From positions 1-45,864 of the forward strand of contig JAAELY010000083.1 in NCBI GenBank assembly GCA_024226335.1: 45,864 nucleotides of DNA, in the 5' to 3' direction. This DNA is from a bacterium. GTDB taxonomy: Bacteria; Myxococcota_A; UBA9160; SZUA-336. The notes beneath the pieces are model-generated. The model was not told where the DNA came from, made no database searches, and saw only the letters and a program-made list of their open reading frames with translations. Numbering within the stretch: the first letter of the stretch is position 1; every line of letters begins with the position of its first letter. This document shows, in pieces, positions 15,717 to 23,750 of this stretch. A program made the translations under genes and the position numbers.

Positions 15717-16886
15717 TTGATCGCCAGTTGTCCACAATGCAATAGCCGCTACCGAATCGCGCGTGAAAAGATCAGTGCGGCCGGCGCTCGAATTCGCTGC
15801 AGTCGCTGCGAGACGATTTTTCGCGTCGAGTCGCCGGGGCCTCGACCCGTCGAAAGTGATCCGCCCGTCGCACAACCCGCTGCGCCCCAGCCAGTCCCCG
15901 CGCAGGTTCCGGCAGCGCCCCAGACCGAGGCGCCCGCATTTCCTTCTCCGAGCCAAGCTGAGGCACCCGCAATTTCTTCTCCGGGCCAAGCTGAGGCACC
16001 GGCTGATCCATCGCTTCAGCAATCGCCGGCCACGGTTCCGACGGCTCCAACACCACCGGTGCCCGCACGTCCCAAGACGCGCGTGCTCGTGGCCGAGGGT
16101 GATTCTGACGTCGCGAAAAAGCTCGCCACCTTTCTGACCGACTGGGGACTGGACCCGGAAGTCGTTCACGACGGTGGCGAAGCCCTGCTGCGCCTGTTCC
16201 GCAACCGTCCCAAATTGGCGGTTCTGGGCGGTCACTTGCCGGGCGTTTCTTCGGTCGTCCTGGCCGAGGTGTTGCGTCGCAGTGCAGACCTGCAGGACAT
16301 GACTCTGATTCGTGTTGCACCGATGGACGAGCCTGCAGGTGCACCCGAGTTCGACGCGAACCACACTCTGGAGCCAGGTGATCTGCCGGACGGCCTCGCT
16401 GCCCTGCTCGAGACTCATGGGCTTGGAGCCAGGCCGACACCAGAACCCGAACTCGAACGGCCGGTGGCTCCCGCACCCGAGCCGCCCTCCGAGCCCGTTG
16501 CCGTAGCCCCGACTCCGGCCCCAGAAACACCTGCTGTATCTGAAAAGAGCAGTCCGGGTCAGCAGGCTCCGATGCCCGGCTCCCCGACGGCTCCCGAAGC
16601 GGAAGCGAAACCGAGACGACGTCGTCGCCCGCCGCCGCTTTCTGACGATCCCGAGATCGCGGCGGCGGAACGGCTGGCTCGGATCGCAGTTTCGGACGTG
16701 ATCCTCTACAACGAGGAGAAGTTCGCGGACGCCGTGAAGCAGGGAAACGTCGCCGACAGCATGGCCGCCGATATTCAGGAAGCGCGCCACCATTTCAACC
16801 AGCGCATTCCCGAAGAAGTCCGGTCCAAGAAGGACTATCTGATCGAAGAGCTGGAACGCCGCGCGTCGATCGCCGCAAGCGCGTAA
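15717..16886 (+). CDS. MJ0042-type zinc ribbon / pseudo-receiver regulatory protein
   Basis: The protein is 389 aa. It has an N-terminal zinc ribbon, C5-x2-C8...C28-x2-C31, of the MJ0042 type (CPQCNSRYRI...RCSRC), then a Pro/Ala/Glu linker with near-repeats, and a receiver-like domain (about 119-235). The Asp position of that domain reads Gly (LAVLGGHLPG) and the usual Lys-Pro reads Glu-Pro, so phosphorylation is unlikely. A second Pro-rich linker follows, then a helical C-terminal module (about 315-389: AERLARIAVSDVILYNEEKF and onward). I recall similar tails in other delta-proteobacterial proteins. I chose TTG 15717 because AGGAG (15703-15707) sits 9 nt upstream and proteins of this type begin M-I-x-x-C-P; ATG 15708 touches the AGGAG directly. 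Confidence 0.7.
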   Translation: MIASCPQCNSRYRIAREKISAAGARIRCSRCETIFRVESPGPRPVESDPPVAQPAAPQPVPAQVPAAPQTEAPAFPSPSQAEAPAISSPGQAEAPADPSLQQSPATVPTAPTPPVPARPKTRVLVAEGDSDVAKKLATFLTDWGLDPEVVHDGGEALLRLFRNRPKLAVLGGHLPGVSSVVLAEVLRRSADLQDMTLIRVAPMDEPAGAPEFDANHTLEPGDLPDGLAALLETHGLGARPTPEPELERPVAPAPEPPSEPVAVAPTPAPETPAVSEKSSPGQQAPMPGSPTAPEAEAKPRRRRRPPPLSDDPEIAAAERLARIAVSDVILYNEEKFADAVKQGNVADSMAADIQEARHHFNQRIPEEVRSKKDYLIEELERRASIAASA

Positions 16887-16892
16887 CCGCCT

Positions 16893-16917
16893 CCAGGCCC
16901 GGTCCCTCGGAGCCTGG
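16893..16917 (+). terminator. terminator-like hairpin between the pseudo-receiver gene and trkA
   Basis: CCAGGC-CCG (16893-16901) pairs with CGG-a-GCCTGG (16908-16917) around a 6-nt loop with one bulge. It starts 7 nt after the stop codon. No U-tract follows, so it could be a Rho-assisted end or only an RNA-stability hairpin. Confidence 0.35.
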
Positions 16918-16939
16918 CGCGCTGCCAGCCCGGAGTGGC

Positions 16940-16945
16940 TATACT
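16940..16945 (+). promoter_or_regulatory. possible -10 element of a leaderless trkA transcript
   Basis: TATACT (5/6 to TATAAT) ends 7 nt before the GTG start of trkA, so a transcript would begin at or next to the start codon. No ribosome-binding site is visible before the GTG. No clear -35 is present. Confidence 0.35.
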
Positions 16946-16952
16946 TCGCGCC

Positions 16953-18308
16953 GTGAGCATCGTGATCGTCGGGGGTGGAGAAATCGGCGCTACTCTCGCA
17001 GAGCATCTGTCTCGCGAGAGCAAGGACGTCATCGTGATCGAGGCCGATGAGGCTCGCGTCCGCGAGCTTCGCGATGCCGCCGATGTGAGCGTCGTACACG
17101 GCAACGGCTCCAATCCCGAAGTCCTCAAGGCGGCCGGTCTCGACGAGGCCGAGATGCTGATTGCCGTAACCAACTCCGACGAGGTGAACATCGTCGCCAG
17201 TCTGGTTGCCACCAAGCAGAGTGTCATTCGCACGAATATCGCGCGCGTGCGCGATCCGGACCTGGCGGCGGCGGTACCCGCCTTGTTCGAAGACGATCCA
17301 CTCGATCTGAATATCAATCCCGAAGAGGTGGCGGCCCGCAACATCCTCAAGACGCTGCGTGTTCCCGGAGCAGCCGGTGTCTTCGACTTCGCGGACGGCC
17401 GCGTGCAGGTCGGGGCCTTCACCGTCGATCAAGACTGCGCCACCGTCGGCGTGCCGTTGTTCGAACTCGCGAACAAGTTCGATTTCGATTTCAATATCGT
17501 CGCGATCTCGCGTCGCGGTCCAGCGTTCATTCCCGACGGTCGCTCTCAGATCGAAATTGGCGACAAGATCTACGCGGCGGGTTCACCCGAAGCCCTCAGC
17601 GAACTGGCGTCTCTACTGGGAAAGCCCAATGTAGACACGCGCCGTATCGTGATCGCCGGTGGCGGGAACATCACCTATCACCTGGCGCAGATGCTCGAGG
17701 ACGAGGAAATCTCCTGCAAGATCATCGAAGCCGATGCCGGCCGGTGCAAGTACCTGGCTGAACGCCTGGGTCGCAGCGTGATCCTGCACGGCGCCGCGAC
17801 GGATCCCGATCTGCTGCGCGAGGAAAACGTCGGTAGCACCGACGCTTTTCTCGCGTTTACGAAGGACGAAGAAGACAACATCCTGGCCGCGCTACTCGCC
17901 AAGCGGGCCGGAGCGGCCCGCGTGATGGCGTTGGTCAATAAACCTTCCTATGCGTCGCTCGTCATGACCATCGGAGTGGATGCGGTGATCAGTCCGAACG
18001 CCGCAGCGGTCTCCGCCATCTTGCACTTCATTCGCAAGGGTAAAGTGGTGTCGGTTACGACCGTGGGCGAGGAGGCGGCCGAGGCGCTCGAGGTCGTCGC
18101 TCTCGAGACATCGGAACTGGTCGGCAAGCCGCTGAAAGAAGGCGGCTTCAAGAACGCGATCGTCGGCGCGATCGTGCGCGGCGACGAAGTACACATCCCT
18201 TCGGGCGAGGACATCATCGAAGTGGGGGATCACGTCGTGATCTTCGCGCTCAAGAGCGCGATTCCCGACGTGGAACGGCTCATGATGGTTCAGTTGCGGT
18301 ACTTTTGA
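16953..18308 (+). CDS. trkA: Trk potassium uptake system regulatory subunit TrkA
   Basis: Peripheral cytosolic subunit that gates a TrkH/TrkG potassium channel by binding NAD(H)/ATP. At 451 aa it has the full double layout: the first Rossmann RCK_N with IVIVGGGEIG, an RCK_C, the second RCK_N (IVIAGGGNIT near residue 232) and the second RCK_C ending in DHVVIFAL. The GTG at 16953 gives the canonical M-S-I-V-I-V-G-G-G start; an in-frame GTG lies at 16935. No trkH is found in the window. The stop overlaps the lptE start. Confidence 0.94.
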   Translation: MSIVIVGGGEIGATLAEHLSRESKDVIVIEADEARVRELRDAADVSVVHGNGSNPEVLKAAGLDEAEMLIAVTNSDEVNIVASLVATKQSVIRTNIARVRDPDLAAAVPALFEDDPLDLNINPEEVAARNILKTLRVPGAAGVFDFADGRVQVGAFTVDQDCATVGVPLFELANKFDFDFNIVAISRRGPAFIPDGRSQIEIGDKIYAAGSPEALSELASLLGKPNVDTRRIVIAGGGNITYHLAQMLEDEEISCKIIEADAGRCKYLAERLGRSVILHGAATDPDLLREENVGSTDAFLAFTKDEEDNILAALLAKRAGAARVMALVNKPSYASLVMTIGVDAVISPNAAAVSAILHFIRKGKVVSVTTVGEEAAEALEVVALETSELVGKPLKEGGFKNAIVGAIVRGDEVHIPSGEDIIEVGDHVVIFALKSAIPDVERLMMVQLRYF

Positions 18309-18853
18309 TGCTTGCGCTCATGCACCAGGATTCCTTCAAACGCGCCATTGCGGCCCTGCTTCTCTCGTGTGTCTGTTTCGCCTGCGGATACCGCGTGATC
18401 GACGGTCGAGGTGGGCTGGGGGTCGACTTCGATCGCATCGAGATCCGGGCATTCGAAAATCGCACGTCCGAGCCGGGTCTGGAACAGATGCTGGCTTCGG
18501 CTTTGACCGAGGAGTTTGCGCGGCGCGACTGGTTGACGCCCGTCTACTCCAAAGGGGCCGCACCCGGCGACCTGATCCTTGTTGGTGTCGTGCAGCGCGT
18601 CCACGTGCGACCGAGTTCGTATTCGTCGGTGGCACTTGCACTCGAGGATCGAATCGAAATCAGCGTCGACGTCGAGGTCCGGCAAGCCGGTTCCGGCGAT
18701 CTGGTCTGGGAACATCCGGATCTGAATGTGAGTGAACTGTTCCAATCGAGCCCCGAACCGCAGGTGTACGAGTCCAACAAGGAGCAGGCCATGCGACGCG
18801 TGTCAGCCCTGCTCTCGGAGAGAATTCACGATGAGCTCTTCCAGCGCTTCTGA
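18308..18853 (+). CDS. lptE: LPS-assembly lipoprotein LptE
   Basis: Outer-membrane lipoprotein that plugs the LptD barrel in LPS export. The 181-aa protein has a hydrophobic signal ending CFAC-GYRV, with the Cys followed by the G-Y-R that is typical of LptE, then IEIRAFENRTSEPGLE and a C-terminal helix. The lipobox is non-standard at the -3 position. The ATG at 18308 overlaps the trkA stop (TGATG); TTG 18305 and ATG 18320 are alternatives. holA follows, as rlpB-holA does in E. coli, which supports the call. Confidence 0.88.
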   Translation: MLALMHQDSFKRAIAALLLSCVCFACGYRVIDGRGGLGVDFDRIEIRAFENRTSEPGLEQMLASALTEEFARRDWLTPVYSKGAAPGDLILVGVVQRVHVRPSSYSSVALALEDRIEISVDVEVRQAGSGDLVWEHPDLNVSELFQSSPEPQVYESNKEQAMRRVSALLSERIHDELFQRF

Positions 18854-19820
18854 GACGGCCCACCCCCCTGTCGTGCTGGTAACGGGAGATTCGAACACGT
18901 TGCGGGATGCGGCGATCGCCGAATTGCGCGAACAGGTGATCGGCGAGGGACCCCGCGACTTCAACGAGGACCGCTTCGATCTCGCGGGCCCAAAGGTCGA
19001 TCCCGGGAGCGTCATTTCCGTGGCGCGCACGCATCCGGTCATGGCCCCCGGGCGCCTGTTGATCGTGCGCGGGCTCGGCGCAAAGAAAGCTGCGAAATTC
19101 ATCGAGCAGGCCCTGATTCCGTATCTGGAAGATCCGGTGGGCACCACCTGTCTGATCCTGGAAGCTGAAAAACTCGACAAGCGCCTGAAGTGGGTCAAGC
19201 GGGTGGCCAAGCTCGGAAAACTGCTCGATTGCGCCGGCCCCAAGCGCCCCGCCGAGGCCAAACAGTTCGTCGAAAGGCGCCTCAAGACGCTGGGCAAGAA
19301 GCCCGGACAGGGTACGGCCTCCGCCCTCGTGGAACTGGTCGGTCCCGACCTCGATCGACTCCATATGGAGATCGAGAAGCTCGTGCTGTACCTCGGCGAT
19401 CGACAGGAGGCCGGTGCGGATGATGTCGCCGAGGTGACCGGCCACCTGCGGCCCACGGCCCTCTACGAGCTCACAGACGCGATCGGGCGCCGCAAGCTTG
19501 CCGAGGCGCTGAAGATCTTACGCCAGCTCACAGAGCACGGTGAGGCGCCGCTGGCGATTCTGGGAGCGCTGGCGAATCACTTTCGACGCCTCCTGAGAGC
19601 CCGGGAGTGCCGGCCTCTGGAAGCCCGCGAAGTCGAGGCCCGTCTCTCCGTTCACCCCTACGCGGCGCGTATGCTGGTGGAGCAGGCGCGAGGCTTCGAT
19701 TTGAGGCGCTTGCGCGTCTGTCTGGAAGCCGTGCGGCGCACGGATGAAGCTCTCAAAGGTCGCCTGCCGCTGACGCCGGGACTGGCGATCGAACGGCTGG
19801 TTCTGGCCGTCTGCTCGTGA
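18831..19820 (+). CDS. holA: DNA polymerase III delta subunit
   Basis: Clamp-loader subunit that opens the beta clamp. The 329-aa protein shows VVLVTGDSNTLRDAA at the N-terminus, the domain-II pattern with TTCLILEAEKLDKRLKW, and the C-terminal collar helices (AILGALANHFRRLLRAR). The ATG at 18831 has GGAGAG 8 nt upstream and overlaps the lptE 3' end by 23 nt. It converges with rpsT. I see no obvious terminator in the 68 nt between them. Confidence 0.93.
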   Translation: MSSSSASETAHPPVVLVTGDSNTLRDAAIAELREQVIGEGPRDFNEDRFDLAGPKVDPGSVISVARTHPVMAPGRLLIVRGLGAKKAAKFIEQALIPYLEDPVGTTCLILEAEKLDKRLKWVKRVAKLGKLLDCAGPKRPAEAKQFVERRLKTLGKKPGQGTASALVELVGPDLDRLHMEIEKLVLYLGDRQEAGADDVAEVTGHLRPTALYELTDAIGRRKLAEALKILRQLTEHGEAPLAILGALANHFRRLLRARECRPLEAREVEARLSVHPYAARMLVEQARGFDLRRLRVCLEAVRRTDEALKGRLPLTPGLAIERLVLAVCS

Positions 19821-19888
19821 AATCACGGCCGCGTCCAGCCGTTCTCCGGGAAGGCCAGAAGGACGGGGTGGACTCTCTCCGCAGTCAG

Positions 19889-20137
19889 CTAGACGAGCTT
19901 GCTGAGCCGGGAAACGGTGCGAGAGGTCGTTCTGGGGTGAAAAACGCCCTTGGTCGTGGCTCTGCGCAGCAAGCGTTCGGCCTGCTGGAAGAGTTCGGCC
20001 CGATCGGGCGAATCGTCCGCTGCCGCCTGGCGGAGTTTACGGACTGCGCCGCGGACGGTGGCCCGGATATGGTTGTTCCGGTCCGCCCTCTTGAGCGACT
20101 GACGATGACGTTTTGCTGCGGATTTGTGATTTGCCAT
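19889..20137 (-). CDS. rpsT: 30S ribosomal protein S20
   Basis: A basic 82-aa helical protein of the small subunit. It begins MANHKSAAKRHRQS, as S20 does, and continues NHIRATVRGAVRKL and RLLRRATTKGVFHPRT. It is on the minus strand, divergent from murJ and convergent with holA. Its promoter is predicted at 20159-20187. Confidence 0.97.
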   Translation of the reverse strand: MANHKSAAKRHRQSLKRADRNNHIRATVRGAVRKLRQAAADDSPDRAELFQQAERLLRRATTKGVFHPRTTSRTVSRLSKLV

Positions 20138-20158
20138 GGGTAACTACGAGCCGAGCGG

Positions 20159-20187
20159 TAGATACCCCGATGAGAGCGGCGTGTCAA
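20159..20187 (-). promoter_or_regulatory. sigma-70-like promoter of rpsT
   Basis: The minus strand carries a perfect -35 TTGACA (20182-20187), a 17-nt spacer and TATCTA (20159-20164). The start would fall near 20152, 15 nt before the rpsT ATG. The -35 overlaps the proposed GTG start of murJ on the other strand. Confidence 0.55.
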
Positions 20188-21818
20188 CGGCCACGGGCGA
20201 AGAGGTCGCCCGTTCGGCCGGTGTGGTGGGGGCGGCGACCCTGGCCAGCCGCGTTCTGGGACTGGTTCGCGACGTCGTTCTGGCCAGCCTTTTCGCCGTC
20301 GCTTCGACCGATGCCTTCTTCGTCGCCTTCATGATTCCCAATCTCTTCCGCCGGCTGGTGGGCGAGGGTTCTCTCACGATCAGCTTCGTGCCGGTCTTTA
20401 CCGGCTCGCTTCGCGAGGGGCGCGAGGAAGCGCGTCGGGTCTTCAATGCCACCTGGACTCTGGCCGCGATCGCCGGGCTGGTCATTGCGGTTCTGGGCGT
20501 GCTGTTCTCGGATCAGCTGATCAGCCTGTTTGCACCCGGCTTCGCACTCGAACCCGGCAAGCACGATCTGGCCGTGCAACTGCTCCAGTTGTGCTTTCCG
20601 TACATTGCCATGCTGACGCTCGTGGCCATCGCCATGGGCGCTCTCAACGCGCTGGGGCACTTCTTTACACCGGCGATCTCGCCGGTACTGCTCAACGTCT
20701 GCCTGGTTGCTGGAGCCGCTCTCGGTGTGGCCTGGTTCGACACGCCGATCCTGGTGCTCGGCTACGCGGTTATCGTCGCGGGTGTGTTGCAGGTCGCGGT
20801 CCAGATTCCAGCGCTCGCGCGTCGAGGCTTGACACCGAAACCAGTCATGGCGCCCGGCCATCCGGCGATCCGGCGACTGGGCGGGTTGATGCTCCCGGCC
20901 GCGCTCGGGGCTTCGGTCTATCAGTTGAATCTGCTGGTCTCTCGCTTCCTGGCTTCCTTTCAAGGAGACGGAGCCGTCTCGTATCTGTACTACGCGAATC
21001 GCTTGATCGAGTTCCCGTTGGGTGTCTTTATTTTCGCGCTGGGGATGGTCGGGCTCACCCGCTTCGCGCACCTGGCGAAGTCCGCGGACCGCGCGCTGTT
21101 GCGTCAGACGTTCTGCTCCACACTGGGCATGGCACTGGCTCTCGCTCTGCCGTCCGCGATCGGGTTGATCCTCCTGCGCGAACTCTTGATCTCGCAACTC
21201 TTCGCCTGGAATCCCTCCGTATTCGGAGCTGAAGCCGTTCGTTCGTGTACTCCGGTCCTGGCGCTGGCAGCTCTGGGTCTGGTGCCGATTGCGGTCTCTC
21301 GCATCTACGTGAACCTGTGTGTTGCCCACGAGAACACGAAGACCGGGGCGCGCGCAGCGCTGCTCAGCCTCGTCGTGAATTTCTTTGCCTCGCTGGCGTT
21401 GATCGGTCCGCTGCCGCTGGCCAGCTTGCCGGAGCCGTGGATCGGCTGGCAGCACGCGATCGTGGTCGCCGATCTGGGGTATTCCGGTCTGGCTCTCGCA
21501 GCGTCGATCGCGGCCCTCGTGAACATGTTCTACGTGATTGTCGCCACCCGCTCTCGTTACGGTGCGCTGGTCGATGCGCGTCAGGTTTTTGACTGGCTGC
21601 GTCTGGTCGTCGCAAGCTCTTTCATGGCTCTCGCCATCTGGATGCTGACCCAGCGCATCCCGGTGGATACCCAGACGGCATCTCTGTCCGGCGTGCTCTT
21701 CCTGTTCACGAGCGTCGCATTCGGTGCCGGGATCTACCTCCTGTCGCTATTCGTCCTGCGCGCGCCGGAGCTACGCGCATTGCTCGCGATCGTGCGACGC
21801 CGAACTTCATCGACCTGA
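20181..21818 (+). CDS. murJ: lipid II flippase MurJ (MviN)
   Basis: Inner-membrane flippase that moves lipid II to the periplasmic face for peptidoglycan synthesis. The 545-aa protein has about 14 predicted membrane helices. Family motifs are ARSAGVVGAATLASRVLGLVRDV, DAFFVAFMIPNLFRRLVGEGS and the GALNALGHFFTPA region. The frame opens at an ATG (20136) that shares bases with the rpsT start codon and has no ribosome site. GTG 20181 gives the usual short N-terminus and is preferred, though the shared space with the rpsT promoter leaves some doubt. Confidence 0.94.
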   Translation: MSTATGEEVARSAGVVGAATLASRVLGLVRDVVLASLFAVASTDAFFVAFMIPNLFRRLVGEGSLTISFVPVFTGSLREGREEARRVFNATWTLAAIAGLVIAVLGVLFSDQLISLFAPGFALEPGKHDLAVQLLQLCFPYIAMLTLVAIAMGALNALGHFFTPAISPVLLNVCLVAGAALGVAWFDTPILVLGYAVIVAGVLQVAVQIPALARRGLTPKPVMAPGHPAIRRLGGLMLPAALGASVYQLNLLVSRFLASFQGDGAVSYLYYANRLIEFPLGVFIFALGMVGLTRFAHLAKSADRALLRQTFCSTLGMALALALPSAIGLILLRELLISQLFAWNPSVFGAEAVRSCTPVLALAALGLVPIAVSRIYVNLCVAHENTKTGARAALLSLVVNFFASLALIGPLPLASLPEPWIGWQHAIVVADLGYSGLALAASIAALVNMFYVIVATRSRYGALVDARQVFDWLRLVVASSFMALAIWMLTQRIPVDTQTASLSGVLFLFTSVAFGAGIYLLSLFVLRAPELRALLAIVRRRTSST

Positions 21819-21914
21819 ACGCCGATTGCGAAACGATGCCTTCAGTGGCCCATACATGGAGCCGAAAAATGAAGGAACCGAGTCCCGCGCGGGAAGTGTC
21901 ATGAGGGGATCCAT

Positions 21915-23750
21915 CTGCGCGCTCTTATACGAATTGGAACGTTCGCGCTCATCGCCTTTTCGGCGCTGACGCTACACCCGTCCGTCGGCTCGACGGAGGC
22001 GGCAACGGAGCACTCCGACCCGCTACTCGTTCCTTCGGAACCTCTCCCGGTGCCCGAGGCCGTGGTCAAGTCCAGCGTGGCGGGGCGCATCCTGATGGCA
22101 TCCGAGCGCTATCGGGAACACGGCTACGATCAGCTGCCCGTCCTCGCTCTCGCCTTGCTCGACGAGGCCCGCCAGCGCTCGAATCTGCTCCTCGTGGACA
22201 AGGCGGTTGTACTCGCCCCGAATTCTCCCGCAGTTCGCTTCGAGGCCGCTCGGCTCGCGCATAGTCCGATGGATCTTTTCGCGGCTCTCTGGGCGTTGAT
22301 GACTCGGCTTCCAGGATTGCTCTGGCTCTTGCAGTTGGTCGGTGCCATGTTCTGCATCGGCCTCGCGCTGGCCACCTCATTGATGATCGTGGTGGCGCTG
22401 GTGCGCAGCGCGCCCCAGCACACCCACGCACTCGGACACCTGGGAAACTCGAAGGACCTGCCCGGTCTTCCCGGTTTCGTCACGATACTGGCTCTGCTCG
22501 GGTTGCTCCCGCTGGCGGGCTTTGGTCCCGCTCTGGTGCTCGCGGTCGCCGGAGCTTTTGCGGCGTTGCGCCTGTCTCGCCGCGAGGCCTGCGGGGTCGG
22601 TTTCGCGCTGCTCGTTTCGGGTCTGTGCCTCGGACCCCTGCTCGACGGCTGGTCCCGCGTGGCCGCGATCCAGGAAGGCAACGCGCATGTTCTGGCGGCC
22701 TGGCGGGTGGAACGCGCACAGCCTCTACCGGGGGATCTCGCGCGTCTGACGGCTGCTCACGAGCGCAGCCCCGACGACATCCTGGTGCGTCTGGCCCTGG
22801 CCACTCTGTACGAACGCGAGGGAAATCTGGATCGCGCGATCCAGATTCTCGGTCGACCCCCGGCGAATGCGAACGGGTCGATGTTGAGTGCGATGTTCAA
22901 TCTGCGCGGAATCATCGCGCTCGCTCAGGGCAGGGCGCAGGATGGCATTCACGAGTTTCAATCGGCGCGCTCGGCGCATGAATCTGCTGCGGTCCTGTTC
23001 AATCTATCCCAGGCCTATGGAAGAGCTTTGCGTCTAGCGGAACAGCAACCGTTGTTCAGCGCTGCGCGCGCACTCGATCCCGGTCTCATCAGTCGCGTAT
23101 CCTCGCTCGATGGGCGCACTATTCACGATCATCTGATTCACGCCCGCCTGCCGCTTTTGACCTATCTAGAGGAAGCCACGAGCAGCGATGTCAGCTCAAA
23201 TGCGCTCGCCCGCGAGATGCGCATGCGCGCTCTCGGCCCGCGCTTTTCGGACCTCGGCTGGATCGCGTTGCCCGTGCTCGGCATCCTGGGCGTACTCCTG
23301 CGTCGCTCGGATATCGGGCACTGCCGACGCTGTTCCCGCGCAATCTGCGCGGCCTGTGAGACCGAGTCCAACACACGAGATACCTGTGTTCGATGCGAAG
23401 CGTTGTTCGGCCGTTCGACGATCAGGGATCCCCGAGTGCACCGTGAGCAATTGCGTCACGAGCGTCGCCGACAGAAACACGAGTTGTACGGCCTGGCGCT
23501 GGCCGGTCTGCTGGTCCCAGGCACGCCCGAGGTCTACAACGGACGCCTCGGAGCGGGTTTCGCAAGGCTCTGGTTCCTTGCGGTCGCGGCATTCCTGCTC
23601 CTGATGGCCGATCTCCTGCCAACGCCCTGGGACGTGGGTGAACTCGGATTCTGGCTACCCACTGGGTTCGGATTGCTCGTCCTGGTGCCGCTCTATCTGA
23701 ACTCGGTTCTGCGCGCGGTCCAATCGCTCGCTGAAGCAAGGGCAATCTGA
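21915..23750 (+). CDS. membrane protein with TPR-like repeats and a cysteine-rich zinc ribbon
   Basis: Family not recognised. The frame contains a signal-peptide-like segment (about residues 1-30, IGTFALIAFSALTL), a helical region, two hydrophobic hairpins (about 120-150 and 165-230), TPR-like helices with the P-D-D-I-L-V-R-L-A-L-A pattern (about 260-400), a further membrane helix, a C-x2-C...C-x2-C...C-x2-C ribbon (CRRCSRAICAAC..CVRC, near 470-495), a charged linker and two last membrane helices. A safe GTG start is 22050, but the signal peptide lies upstream of it in frame. CTG 21915 has GAGGGG 6 nt before it; otherwise ATG 21901 would need one extra G in the GGGG run. Its TGA overlaps the ATG of the next PATAN gene. 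Confidence 0.62.
   Translation: MRALIRIGTFALIAFSALTLHPSVGSTEAATEHSDPLLVPSEPLPVPEAVVKSSVAGRILMASERYREHGYDQLPVLALALLDEARQRSNLLLVDKAVVLAPNSPAVRFEAARLAHSPMDLFAALWALMTRLPGLLWLLQLVGAMFCIGLALATSLMIVVALVRSAPQHTHALGHLGNSKDLPGLPGFVTILALLGLLPLAGFGPALVLAVAGAFAALRLSRREACGVGFALLVSGLCLGPLLDGWSRVAAIQEGNAHVLAAWRVERAQPLPGDLARLTAAHERSPDDILVRLALATLYEREGNLDRAIQILGRPPANANGSMLSAMFNLRGIIALAQGRAQDGIHEFQSARSAHESAAVLFNLSQAYGRALRLAEQQPLFSAARALDPGLISRVSSLDGRTIHDHLIHARLPLLTYLEEATSSDVSSNALAREMRMRALGPRFSDLGWIALPVLGILGVLLRRSDIGHCRRCSRAICAACETESNTRDTCVRCEALFGRSTIRDPRVHREQLRHERRRQKHELYGLALAGLLVPGTPEVYNGRLGAGFARLWFLAVAAFLLLMADLLPTPWDVGELGFWLPTGFGLLVLVPLYLNSVLRAVQSLAEARAI

Noticed and set aside
15612-17432. 606-codon minus-strand frame opposite the pseudo-receiver gene and trkA
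   Set aside because: It spans two well-supported plus-strand genes and the gap between them; its His/Arg/Gly-rich composition is typical of antisense frames.
20184-21455. 423-codon minus-strand frame opposite murJ
   Set aside because: Gln/Arg/Asp-rich composition is the complement of a hydrophobic membrane gene; not a real protein.
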